Shown: in pieces, positions 1 to 7,138 of the stretch
Position numbering within the stretch: position 1 is the first letter of the stretch
Layout of the letters: each line of letters starts with the position of its first letter
Assembly: GCA_013330285.1 (NCBI GenBank)
Contig: DUIP01000072.1
Span: 4,739-14,496 of the forward strand
Direction of reading: 5' to 3'
DNA: 9,758 nt
DNA from: Candidatus Poseidoniaceae archaeon
GTDB taxonomy: Archaea > Thermoplasmatota > Poseidoniia > Poseidoniales > Poseidoniaceae
Translations under genes and position numbers: made by a program
The notes under the pieces: generated by a model
Told to the model about the DNA's origin: nothing
Seen by the model: the letters and a program-made list of their open reading frames with translations, nothing else
Databases searched by the model: none

Positions 1-497
1 TCTTCCTCTTTGGCACGAACTGTGTACGTACCAAATTTGTAGATGGATTGAGGGGTCAAACCGAGGTGACCCATGACTGGAATTCCTGCGGTCAGAATAC
101 GCTCAATCGATTGTATGATCTCCGAACCACCTTCTAATTTTACAGCATGACCTTCTGCTTCTTTCATGATGCGGATCGCAGATTCAAGCGCAATTGCGGA
201 ATTCCCCTGGTATGTACCGAACGGCATATCGACAACGATGAGGGCTCTATCCACTGCACGTTGAACACATTGAGCGTGGTAGATCATGTGGTCAAGAGTC
301 ATTGGAACCGTCGTGACTTGACCCGCCATGACATTTGAAGCGGAATCACCGACCAAGATGACGTCGACACCTGCTTGGTCAACCAGTTTCGCCAAGGAGT
401 AATCATAGGCGGTGAGCATGGTGATTTTTTCTTCTGCTCGCTTCATTTCAAGCAGGGTATGTGTCGTGACCTTGCGCGCATTGCGGTGGACGGACAT
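1..497 (-). CDS. panB: 3-methyl-2-oxobutanoate hydroxymethyltransferase (ketopantoate hydroxymethyltransferase), 3' part outside window
   Basis: PanB transfers a hydroxymethyl group from 5,10-methylenetetrahydrofolate to 2-oxoisovalerate, giving ketopantoate, the first committed step of pantothenate and coenzyme A synthesis in the cytoplasm. The first 165 residues are visible; the rest of the roughly 260-residue family length lies beyond position 1. Recognised by [12 protein letters not shown] (27-38), VGDS (49-52), VDMPFGTY (89-96), KLEGG (120-124) and GHLGLTPQS (143-151). D51, D90, K120, E122 and H144 match the Mg-binding and active-site residues of E. coli PanB. The ATG at 497 gives a normal N-terminus and is preceded by a purine-rich GGTGGAAGGG (500-509). 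It lies 52 bp after the LON-domain gene on the same strand and is probably the distal part of the same transcription unit. No odd residues are visible; only the C-terminal half is missing. Confidence 0.95.
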   Translation of the reverse strand, partial: MSVHRNARKVTTHTLLEMKRAEEKITMLTAYDYSLAKLVDQAGVDVILVGDSASNVMAGQVTTVPMTLDHMIYHAQCVQRAVDRALIVVDMPFGTYQGNSAIALESAIRIMKEAEGHAVKLEGGSEIIQSIERILTAGIPVMGHLGLTPQSIYKFGTYTVRAKEE

Positions 498-499
498 GT

Positions 500-509
500 C
501 CCTTCCACC
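500..509 (-). promoter_or_regulatory. Candidate ribosome binding site of panB
   Basis: Read on the minus strand, GGTGGAAGGG lies just before the ATG at 497. GGTGG sits 7 nt and GGAAGGG 2 nt upstream of the start. It is one of few Shine-Dalgarno-like sites in this window and supports the chosen panB start. It is only a sequence resemblance. Confidence 0.4.
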
Positions 510-549
510 GACGCATGTGTTTTGAAACCCTCGCAACGGGAACGGGACT

Positions 550-1281
550 CTATTCTTCCTCGTACGAAGCTGAGAGTTGATGCATCAGTTCTGCAAGCGC
601 TTCCTCTGCATCTGCACAAGCAAGGATTTGTTGTTTGGATTCAAGACCATTCAAGATTAAGGCAGCGACTGTAAAGACTGAGTTTGGAGAATCATCAACC
701 ACATGCTCGACCCTTTCCTCGACCCAACTATCGAGGACCTGCGCATCGATTCTCAAGACTGCCCCGATCCGATTGAGAACACCATTGAGGAGTTCCTTAA
801 GCATGGTTTGATGGGTGAGCGAAGTCGGACCTGAAGCCTCGTGAAATCGAACGTCACCGGAAATATACAATTTGTGATGTGAGGCATCCTCAGGTATGTG
901 TTCAAGCAAGGTCTGTAGATCTGGAAAAAGCCCATCTTCGTTGACTAAAGAGGCCATTGAGGGGTGATCAAAGGGCGGCAGCGCAGGTGGAATGACCTTT
1001 TCCACAGTGAACCTTCTGCGCCCGACAATGGAGATGAAATGGTTACTTCCTTTGGTGTCATGTTCCAAAATTTCTGCTTCACAACCATGGGTCCGTGGAC
1101 CATCCCAATGGTTGCTAGGTTCAAACGGATCGTTCATCACAAGTCCGAAATTCTTGTTGTCGAGCAGGCAGTCATCGAGCATTTGCCGATACCTTGGTTC
1201 AAACACGCGCAACTCTTGGACCTCACCAGGCATCAAGACCATTGGAAGAACGAAGAGAGGGAGAGCATCTTGACTCGTCAT
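550..1281 (-). CDS. Stand-alone LON substrate-binding-domain protein
   Basis: A 243-residue protein with the N-terminal (LonSB, PF02190-type) domain of Lon protease but no ATPase or protease domain. Diagnostic sequence is at the N-terminus: [15 protein letters not shown] (7-21), then FEPRYRQML (27-35) and FGLVM (45-49). A domain core of about 190 residues follows, then an acidic helical tail ending in a run of glutamates. Such proteins are widespread in bacteria and archaea; their role is poorly defined and usually guessed to be peptide or protein binding in proteostasis. I chose the ATG at 1281 because it puts the LPLF motif at the normal distance. The frame stays open upstream to 1389, but that extension would overlap the aldehyde dehydrogenase and matches nothing. 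It starts 38 bp after the dehydrogenase stop, so it is probably co-transcribed. No Shine-Dalgarno sequence is evident. The domain assignment is firm, the function unknown. Confidence 0.88.
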   Translation of the reverse strand: MTSQDALPLFVLPMVLMPGEVQELRVFEPRYRQMLDDCLLDNKNFGLVMNDPFEPSNHWDGPRTHGCEAEILEHDTKGSNHFISIVGRRRFTVEKVIPPALPPFDHPSMASLVNEDGLFPDLQTLLEHIPEDASHHKLYISGDVRFHEASGPTSLTHQTMLKELLNGVLNRIGAVLRIDAQVLDSWVEERVEHVVDDSPNSVFTVAALILNGLESKQQILACADAEEALAELMHQLSASYEEE

Positions 1282-1319
1282 GGTAGTCAATAGCAAGAAT
1301 CGCTTTTGAAGATGTGTTC

Positions 1320-2783
1320 TCAAGCGTCGTTCTTGTTGGGTCCCATGACACAGATATTGGTTGTCTCTGAAAAGAATCCAAGGGACCATTGGCCACCTTC
1401 TCGACCGACACCTGAATGTTTTACACCACCAAATGGAGTTCTCAAATCACGATGCAGCCACGTGTTGATCCAAACAATACCAGTATCGATGGTTTGAGCA
1501 AGTGCTTGACCAACTTCGAGGTCCTGTGTCCAAATTGAACCGGCCAATCCATATTCAGTAGCGTTGGCCATTGTGGTCGCTTCTTCGAGTGTATCGAAGG
1601 TGTGAACAGTGACCACTGGGCCAAAAATCTCCTCCGTAGCGCACCTTGAGAGATGACTCAATCCGCTAATGACTGTTGGTGCGAGGTAGGCGCCTTCTGC
1701 GGTTGGCCCAATCTGGCCGACCATGTCTCGAGTCCCGCCAGTGAGGATTTCCCCGCCTTCATCGACTGCCAGTTTGATGTAGGATTCGACCTTCGCCAAA
1801 TGCTCCATTGAAATCACGGTTCCGATTTGGGTCAAATCCTCTTTAGGATCACCAATTCGCATCGATTTCACCTCAGCCACGAATCGTTCCAAGAAGGCTT
1901 CAGCAATTGACGAGTGAAGCATAAGGCGCGAGCCACACAAGCAGACTTGTCCGGAATTCGTGAAAGCGGCACGAACAGCCCCTTGGACGGCTTTGTCCAG
2001 ATCCGCATCCTCAAGAACGATGGTGGCGTTTTTCCCTCCAAGTTCCAAAGAGAGTTTCTTGAACATAGGTGCGGCTGTTGCCGCAACAATGCGCCCAGTT
2101 GCCGTACCACCGGTGAATGAGATGCCGTTGATGATGGGATGTTCCAAGATGGCTTGCCCTACTTCTGGACCAAGGCCATGAACCAGATTGAAGACCCCTT
2201 TGGGCAACTCCAATTCGTGAAGTGTTTCTGCAAGGATGTTGGCGGTGAGCGGGGTCATTTCGCTTGGTTTAGCGACGATTGCATTGCCCATGAGAAGCGC
2301 TGGAGCGACCTTCCATGACATCAGATAAAGCGGCAGATTCCACGGTGTGATGAGTCCAACCACCCCAAGCCCATTTCGATGAACAAGATTGATGGCGTCG
2401 TCCATCTCAAATGTCAATGGCGTTTGTTGTCGTCCGAAGTTGGCAAAAAATCTGAAATTTTCCACCGAGCGACTTGCATCGACCCTGCGTGCGAGGGAAA
2501 TCGGTTTGCCCGTATCAAGCGATTCAGCCTGAGCAATGGCCTCATGTTTTGCTTGCAGTGCATCTGCAATGAGATCAAGCCAATCAGCACGCTGTTCAAG
2601 CGAAAGAGCGTTCCATTCTGGTTGCGCTGTTTTTGCTGCATGTGCTGCCTGTTCGACATCTTGATGTTCTGACCGTGGAATGGTAGCGATGCGTTGACCT
2701 GTCGCCGGATTGATGTCCTCGAGGGTTTGGCCAGAGGCAGCCGGGACAAACTGGCCATCGATGTAGTTCATCAATGCAAGCAT
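1320..2783 (-). CDS. Aldehyde dehydrogenase of the ALDH8A1 / 2-aminomuconate-6-semialdehyde dehydrogenase type
   Basis: An NAD-dependent aldehyde dehydrogenase of standard length (487 aa). Visible: PWN with N149, AKPSE with K172, FTGG (223-226), LELGGKN with general base E247, catalytic C281 in QVCLCGSR, EEIFGP with E385, and TPFGGVKHSG (449-458). Closest to human ALDH8A1 by eye: RSVENFRFFA (105-114), the CLC-x-SR stretch, and WLHRDLRTPFGG (442-453). R105 and R445 align with the two arginines (R109 and R451 in ALDH8A1) that bind the carboxylate of 2-aminomuconate semialdehyde. That supports a role in kynurenine or 2-aminophenol catabolism, oxidising the semialdehyde to 2-aminomuconate. Related 2-hydroxymuconate or 5-carboxymethyl-2-hydroxymuconate semialdehyde substrates remain possible. 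The ATG follows the amidase stop codon after 2 bp, so translation is probably coupled. A second ATG four codons in is an alternative start. No tryptophan dioxygenase or kynureninase gene is present here. Confidence 0.9.
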   Translation of the reverse strand: MLALMNYIDGQFVPAASGQTLEDINPATGQRIATIPRSEHQDVEQAAHAAKTAQPEWNALSLEQRADWLDLIADALQAKHEAIAQAESLDTGKPISLARRVDASRSVENFRFFANFGRQQTPLTFEMDDAINLVHRNGLGVVGLITPWNLPLYLMSWKVAPALLMGNAIVAKPSEMTPLTANILAETLHELELPKGVFNLVHGLGPEVGQAILEHPIINGISFTGGTATGRIVAATAAPMFKKLSLELGGKNATIVLEDADLDKAVQGAVRAAFTNSGQVCLCGSRLMLHSSIAEAFLERFVAEVKSMRIGDPKEDLTQIGTVISMEHLAKVESYIKLAVDEGGEILTGGTRDMVGQIGPTAEGAYLAPTVISGLSHLSRCATEEIFGPVVTVHTFDTLEEATTMANATEYGLAGSIWTQDLEVGQALAQTIDTGIVWINTWLHRDLRTPFGGVKHSGVGREGGQWSLGFFSETTNICVMGPNKNDA

Positions 2784-2785
2784 GG

Positions 2786-3901
2786 TTACATCTCCACATC
2801 ATAGAGCCAGCGGTCCTGATCGGGGTCCCATTCATCCCAAGTTGGCAATGTTTCCAAAACATCAAGGTATTTTTCCGGGACTATGCCTGGGACAATGAAC
2901 GCTTTTTGTCGATGAAGCGGGTAGGGGTTTCTCAGGTTAATGCCTAACACGCCCAATACGGCACGAGCCACATACCATGTTGCCTGTGAATTCCATCCGT
3001 GTGCAATCTTGACAACAATGCCAAGACCCTTCGGATAATCAGGGTGCTCAATGGCTAAACCGAGCAATCCGTCTGCGCCTTCTTTGGCAATGACTTTGCC
3101 TTCTCCGGCCTTCAAGATTGTTGAATCCAACCTGTTGAATCCACCAACAAGATCTGGATGCCTGACCATCGCCTCCCAAATCCAATCCTCGTCCTTGTCG
3201 CGGACCAATCCTGCATAGATTTGAGCCAATTCAGAAACTGTGTTTGACACTGTTGGAAGACCACAGCCATCCTTTGCGATTCGCAAAGGCATCCAGTCTT
3301 CTCCAAGGTATGTTCTGATCTGTTCCATGTAGGCGTGGAACACTTCGTGGGTTGGAAGCGTGTAGCCAGCTCGATTCCATCCTTTTTTCCTGCAACCATG
3401 GAGGATTGCAGCGTGCTCTCCTGAACAGGTATGGAACCAACGTCGAGGACGACGAACTTGACGCCCGAATTGGATGAGTGGAACGTCGAGTGGCGTGAGC
3501 ATCAGTGGCCATTCTTCCTGTGCGAGCAAGGATTGGGCTGCAGCAACGTGCTCTGTATCACCATTGTGCGATGCGACAGCAATCGCCTTTTGTTCCCAAC
3601 TGACATCTGACAACTCATCGGTGAACGCCTTCAACATGAAGGGTTTCATCATCGAACGCCCATAACAAAGAACATTGCCACCAAAGGAGTGAATCACCTC
3701 ATCTCCGTGAGCCCAAGCTACTGCACCGTGGATGGTGGTTTCTGAAACTCCATTTCTTCGATAGTCCACCAGTGGCTCCCACGCAACTTCGCGTCCAGTA
3801 GGAATCCCTTCCACCTGTTCGCCAAGTGGACTGTCAGGATAGAGTGTGCTCCCGGGGCGACCGGGTTCGACTGCGGAAGGGGTATCGTGTTCAATCGACA
3901 T
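2786..3901 (-). CDS. Asparaginase-II family (Rhizobium etli type) amidohydrolase with altered zinc-site motif
   Basis: A 371-residue member of the PF06089 family, typified by R. etli inducible L-asparaginase, which hydrolyses asparagine to aspartate and ammonia. Visible in order: GRSMMKP (81-87) with the Ser83-Lys86 nucleophile pair, SHNGDTEHV (111-119), HTCSGEHAA (157-165), AKDGCGLP (209-216) and AKEGADG (272-278). Cys159 and Cys213 are 54 residues apart, the same spacing as zinc-ligand Cys135 and Cys189 of R. etli ReAV. The oddity is Glu162: the family motif is CSGKH, and that Lys is also a zinc ligand in ReAV. An acidic Pro-rich leader of about 40 residues precedes the domain. It sits between an LLM monooxygenase (9 bp gap) and an aldehyde dehydrogenase (2 bp gap), unusual for a plain asparaginase. 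It may act on another amide or amine. Family sure, substrate unsure. Confidence 0.88.
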   Translation of the reverse strand: MSIEHDTPSAVEPGRPGSTLYPDSPLGEQVEGIPTGREVAWEPLVDYRRNGVSETTIHGAVAWAHGDEVIHSFGGNVLCYGRSMMKPFMLKAFTDELSDVSWEQKAIAVASHNGDTEHVAAAQSLLAQEEWPLMLTPLDVPLIQFGRQVRRPRRWFHTCSGEHAAILHGCRKKGWNRAGYTLPTHEVFHAYMEQIRTYLGEDWMPLRIAKDGCGLPTVSNTVSELAQIYAGLVRDKDEDWIWEAMVRHPDLVGGFNRLDSTILKAGEGKVIAKEGADGLLGLAIEHPDYPKGLGIVVKIAHGWNSQATWYVARAVLGVLGINLRNPYPLHRQKAFIVPGIVPEKYLDVLETLPTWDEWDPDQDRWLYDVEM

Positions 3902-3906
3902 TGGTT

Positions 3907-3912
3907 CACCTC
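3907..3912 (-). promoter_or_regulatory. Ribosome binding site overlapping the upstream stop codon
   Basis: On the minus strand GAGGTG lies 5 nt before the ATG at 3901. Its first two bases are the last two of the TGA stop codon (3911-3913) of the LLM monooxygenase gene. Stop, Shine-Dalgarno-like site and start within 15 nt suggest translational coupling of the two genes, and the site fixes the amidase start. Confidence 0.6.
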
Positions 3913-5158
3913 AATTTCCTAACGTTGATTCGACAAGAGGGACGACTTGTTCCATGTACGCAGTCATGTCCCTACAGACTCGGTCCGAGTCATGATTAAA
4001 GAAATCGAACCATGCCATGATTCGATCTTCTGGATGGAAGCGGTCGAGGATTTGTTGTGCGACTTCTTCGACATTACCTATGAGTGCGTTATTTGCAGCG
4101 TTGCTCACTTTTGAAGGGTCAATGGTTCCTTCCAATGCGTTCCAGTACGCGCCAAGTGCGGCTTTCGCTTCACGATGTGCTGCTTCACTCTGTTGTTCTG
4201 TCGACAATCCTTCTTCGGCATTAAGGAAGACAAAGGATGTTCTTGGCATGTCCCTGCGCTGCCATGCCCCGCCATCTGCGTGGAACACAGATGCCATTCG
4301 TTCATGCGTCGCCTCAATGACTTCGGGTTTTGTGATGGAGAGATTGAAGACCTTCACTGGTGAAAACGAATTGAGGAAGGTTTGTGCTCTTGGATCGTGA
4401 GTGCCCGCCACAAGTTCAAGCAATTCTCTCCTGAATGTGTTTGGTACAATCTTCAAATCTTCGAACACGTATCGCTTCGGAATGTGGACTTCGTTTGGCG
4501 GTGAAGTCAGACCTTCGAATTCAACAGCAGCGGATTGCACCCGTTCCCAATCCTCATCGGAACGGAAATTGGAACGCGTCAAAACAGTGTCATAGGTCGT
4601 TGTAGAATTGACCACATCGCCGCGCAACAGTCGTAGAAATATTTCCCCTGCTTCCATGAAAATTTGGCCTCGGAGAGCAGGCCATGCTGCTTCCTCAATG
4701 GAATTTCGCGGCACGATACCATAGGGTCGGGCCATGAATTCAAAACGCCCTGCTGAAAAACCGACGTGTAATTTTCGATGTTCATCTGGGTTCATGCCGT
4801 GCAACATCAATGCATTTGCAATTCGTTCAGCCTGAGCAATCGGGCCACCAGATGCCAAAATTGAAACAACAGCACTTCCTATTTCGATTGAAGTTGTTCG
4901 GCGAAAAGATTCCATTGCCAATTGAGGAAAATCAGTACAGAGCCCAACTTCGCCTTGCCAATGAGGTACGACTGGACGTGAATTGCTCTTCTGAGTCTCG
5001 GTTGAAAGATGGGCCTGAGCAATCCATCCAACACCAAAACCAAGCCGATCCGCGCATTCGAGTTGTTGGAAGTAATTGGCGAACATTTCGTCCTCAAACG
5101 GCACACGACCCGCGGCATCGGGGGTCTGGCTGATGGAGAAAAAGATGTCATGGTCCAT
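3911..5158 (-). CDS. Luciferase-like (LLM family) flavin-dependent monooxygenase
   Basis: A 415-residue protein of the bacterial luciferase-like superfamily (PF00296), expected TIM-barrel. These are mostly two-component enzymes that use reduced FMN and O2 to oxidise aldehydes, alkanes, sulfonates, amines or heterocycles; some use F420. Visible: N-terminal strand DIFFSIS (4-10), LECADRLGFGVGWIAQAHLS (33-52), IEIGSAVVSIL (91-101), PIAQAERIANAL (106-117), KLHVGFSAGRFEF (129-141), the C-terminal ALIGNVEEVAQQILDRF (358-374) and a final helix. The length is at the long end for the family, with an insertion around 180-270. I chose the ATG at 5158, which puts the first barrel strand at the extreme N-terminus. 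An upstream ATG at 5194 would add 12 residues. The gene is coupled to the downstream amidase by an overlapping ribosome site. No flavin reductase is visible here. The substrate cannot be read from the sequence. Confidence 0.88.
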   Translation of the reverse strand: MDHDIFFSISQTPDAAGRVPFEDEMFANYFQQLECADRLGFGVGWIAQAHLSTETQKSNSRPVVPHWQGEVGLCTDFPQLAMESFRRTTSIEIGSAVVSILASGGPIAQAERIANALMLHGMNPDEHRKLHVGFSAGRFEFMARPYGIVPRNSIEEAAWPALRGQIFMEAGEIFLRLLRGDVVNSTTTYDTVLTRSNFRSDEDWERVQSAAVEFEGLTSPPNEVHIPKRYVFEDLKIVPNTFRRELLELVAGTHDPRAQTFLNSFSPVKVFNLSITKPEVIEATHERMASVFHADGGAWQRRDMPRTSFVFLNAEEGLSTEQQSEAAHREAKAALGAYWNALEGTIDPSKVSNAANNALIGNVEEVAQQILDRFHPEDRIMAWFDFFNHDSDRVCRDMTAYMEQVVPLVESTLGN

Positions 5159-5226
5159 AGGTGGCACCGGTCCTTCCAGTCGGAGGCACATCATAACGAG
5201 TGTGGCTGTTTCACTTGAACAACGAT

Positions 5227-6072
5227 TCAGGAATTTTTTCGTGAATCGGTCGTATTGTTGAACGAAGTAAGGGCTTCAATTCGTTGACGCACTGCGATTG
5301 GAGTTGGTAAGCCGGCGTTGATGAACGCATGTAGGCAATCTGAAAGTTGCAACATTGCCGTCTCATAATCTTCTTCGATTTCTGCAATGTCAGCAAGTCC
5401 CCAACGAGCGACGAGTTGGCCTGAAAGGTCCTCAAGTGCCAATGCCAAATCCAGTGATTGGCCATAGAGGTCTTTTGCTGCATCAAATTGTCCAAGCGTT
5501 GCTTGGCTGTGACCCATATCTGCCATGGCTTCCATTTGCCCTTCTTCGTCCTTGAGTTTCATCAAAAGTTCAATGCGCCTCGAAGCATGAACAAGAGCGA
5601 TTTCGTGCTGATGCTGTTTCTTTGCTAAAGCCTCAAGCAGAGCCAAACCGTAGACAATTCCATGCTCATCATTGGTTTTTTCACGCAATCGAAGTGACCT
5701 GCTTGCAAACATTTGGGCTTCTTCATACGCTTCGTTCGCCATGTGAAGAAGAGCAACGTGATGGGCAACTGCAGCAGAGAGAGGTTCACCAGACTCAATC
5801 AGTTCTGCTTTCGCCGTGAGCTCAGAAAGATCATCAATGGAAGCATTCGTCATCTTCATCTCTTCAAATGAAGCCCAACCCGATTCAATTTCATCGGCTG
5901 CAATATTCTTCGCATGAGCAAGAAGTCGATCTGCAAGTGCTTCATCTTCCAATTCTATGGCAAGGGGAATCAAACGGAGAGCTAAGGGTGTGTTGATGTC
6001 CTCCATAGCCCCGCCTTGGGTCAACATATCCAAGATTCGTCGGGCCTGCTCGGGTGTGACCTCGCCGTCCAT
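5227..6072 (-). CDS. TPR-like helical repeat protein, first gene of the minus-strand operon
   Basis: A 281-residue, all-helical, acidic protein with degenerate tetratricopeptide repeats, expected to be a cytoplasmic protein-interaction scaffold. Repeat-like units lie near 100-132 (AVAHHVALLHMANEAYEEAQ), 139-172, 178-212 (MADMGHSQATLGQFDAAKDL) and 218-252 (ARWGLADIAEIEEDYETAML). The small-residue and Tyr/Phe pattern in the last two is typical of TPR helices A and B. The region 31-95 is helical and rich in Ala, Leu and Glu, possibly a further worn repeat. No signal peptide, membrane segment or catalytic motif is seen. I used the ATG at 6072; a GTG two codons upstream (6078) is possible. It heads the operon 68 bp before the monooxygenase gene and is transcribed away from the nuclease gene. 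A regulatory or assembly role for the operon is conceivable, but nothing in the sequence shows it. Specific function unknown. Confidence 0.78.
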   Translation of the reverse strand: MDGEVTPEQARRILDMLTQGGAMEDINTPLALRLIPLAIELEDEALADRLLAHAKNIAADEIESGWASFEEMKMTNASIDDLSELTAKAELIESGEPLSAAVAHHVALLHMANEAYEEAQMFASRSLRLREKTNDEHGIVYGLALLEALAKKQHQHEIALVHASRRIELLMKLKDEEGQMEAMADMGHSQATLGQFDAAKDLYGQSLDLALALEDLSGQLVARWGLADIAEIEEDYETAMLQLSDCLHAFINAGLPTPIAVRQRIEALTSFNNTTDSRKNS

Positions 6073-6160
6073 GCCCACCGCTGGACCTTCGCGTCAAGAA
6101 CATATCTCTTGGCCGTTGACGAGGTTGAACCTTCATACGCAAGAAACACTCCCCTCCATC
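6073..6160. promoter_or_regulatory. Divergent promoter region with small dyad
   Basis: The 88 bp between the diverging TPR and nuclease genes must hold the start signals for both. The only AT-rich core is around ACATATCT (6099-6106), which reads AGATATGT on the minus strand. Its centre is about 30 bp upstream of the ATG at 6072, the distance of an archaeal TATA box feeding a nearly leaderless mRNA; it is about 58 bp from the nuclease ATG. The core is flanked by a 5-bp inverted repeat, CAAGA (6095-6099) and TCTTG (6107-6111). The promoter is inferred from position; no strong consensus is present. Confidence 0.35.
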
Positions 6161-7135
6161 ATGGGCAAGTATGACGGCTACTTGCAAGGCCTAAGCATCG
6201 CGGCGATTCTCATCCTCGCTCCGCTTGCCCTCCAAACCTTACTTTCACAAGAAGAGGCACAAGTGGTCTATGTCGCAGTACCTGTCGAGGTGGAAAATGA
6301 AACCATTGCACCTGAATCAAGCAATGAAGAGGCGAGGGCTCCAGAACTGAACCGGTCGGAAGTGGCCCGAATTGCAACATTCAACATCAAGGTCTTTGGC
6401 GAAACCAAAATGGGGAAACCTGACGTTGTCTCAGTGCTTGTTGAAACTGTACTCAGGTATGATTTGGTCGCTGTTCAAGAAATCAAGGACATCGATCAAA
6501 CCGTCCCCTATGATTTCCTTGATGCCATCAATAACCAAAGTCAAACCGAGTGGGCAATGATGTTGAGTCCACGTTCAGGCCTCCAGGAAGATGACCGCTC
6601 ATCACAAGAGCAGTACGCCTTTTATTACAATACGGCTGTGTTTGAAGCGATTGGAAATGGCAGTTTGTACAATGACAGTGAACATGATTCATTTCAACGT
6701 GAGCCGTTCCAAGGAAGGTTCGCCCTGTTGGATCTTGAAGGAAACCAAACGATGTTTGATTTGAGCCTCATCACAGTCCACACAAAGCCAGCAGCTGCTG
6801 TTGAAGAAATCAATGCGATGGGCGTGGTTGCATCGACCTACCTTGAACAACATCCTGATGAAGAAGACCTTGTCATCCTCGGTGATCTCAATGCAGATTG
6901 CACCTATGCCTCAGAACAAGATCTTTCCAATTCAGCTTTGGCTGGCGGAAATTACACATGGTTGGTGGGCAATGATGTGGATACAACGGTGTCGCAGAGT
7001 GCCTGCGCCTATGACCGAATCCTCACCAATGGCGACCTCAGTGGACGACTCACATCCAATTGGGGCGTCGATATGGTCTTCGACAGCGCTGATGTATCCG
7101 ACCATTATCCTGTTTGGTTTGACATCTTGCGGTGA
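6161..7135 (+). CDS. Secreted or membrane-anchored DNase I-like endonuclease
   Basis: A 324-residue protein: short N-terminus with Lys3, one hydrophobic segment (about 9-28: signal peptide or anchor), an acidic linker to about 65, then a DNase I domain of the EEP superfamily (69-324). It should cut DNA outside the membrane, with divalent metal. Similarity to animal DNase I is strong: TFNIKVFGETKM (73-84), YDLVAVQEIKD (100-110), SFQREP (177-182), TVHTKP (205-210), GDLNADC (241-247), CAYDRI (282-287), SDHYPV (313-318). N75, E107, H207, D242, N244, D285, D314 and H315 match bovine N7, E39, H134, D168, N170, D212, D251 and H252. C247 and C282 match the structural disulfide C173-C209; the small C101-C104 disulfide is absent. 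The ATG at 6161 is preferred: it starts just before the hydrophobic segment, whereas the upstream open frame would run into the TPR gene. The likely role is use of extracellular DNA as phosphorus, nitrogen or nucleoside source. Confidence 0.92.
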   Translation: MGKYDGYLQGLSIAAILILAPLALQTLLSQEEAQVVYVAVPVEVENETIAPESSNEEARAPELNRSEVARIATFNIKVFGETKMGKPDVVSVLVETVLRYDLVAVQEIKDIDQTVPYDFLDAINNQSQTEWAMMLSPRSGLQEDDRSSQEQYAFYYNTAVFEAIGNGSLYNDSEHDSFQREPFQGRFALLDLEGNQTMFDLSLITVHTKPAAAVEEINAMGVVASTYLEQHPDEEDLVILGDLNADCTYASEQDLSNSALAGGNYTWLVGNDVDTTVSQSACAYDRILTNGDLSGRLTSNWGVDMVFDSADVSDHYPVWFDILR

Positions 7136-7138
7136 TCA
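7133..7138. other. TGATCA: two convergent stop codons in one palindrome
   Basis: TGA at 7133-7135 ends the plus-strand nuclease gene. Positions 7136-7138, read on the minus strand, are the TGA that ends the dehydrogenase gene. The two genes abut with no intervening base, so no separate intergenic terminator can exist here. Confidence 0.95.

Noticed and set aside
1282..1389. 36-codon upstream extension of the LON-domain protein
   Set aside because: It overlaps the aldehyde dehydrogenase C-terminus, has no family match, and the internal ATG gives the normal N-terminus.
2379..2758. Open frames of about 100 codons on both strands within the dehydrogenase gene
   Set aside because: They are shadows in other frames of a well-conserved enzyme, with no recognisable domain.
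5957..6160. 68-codon upstream extension of the nuclease frame
   Set aside because: It would overlap the start of the divergent TPR gene and place the hydrophobic leader internally; the ATG at 6161 directly precedes that leader.
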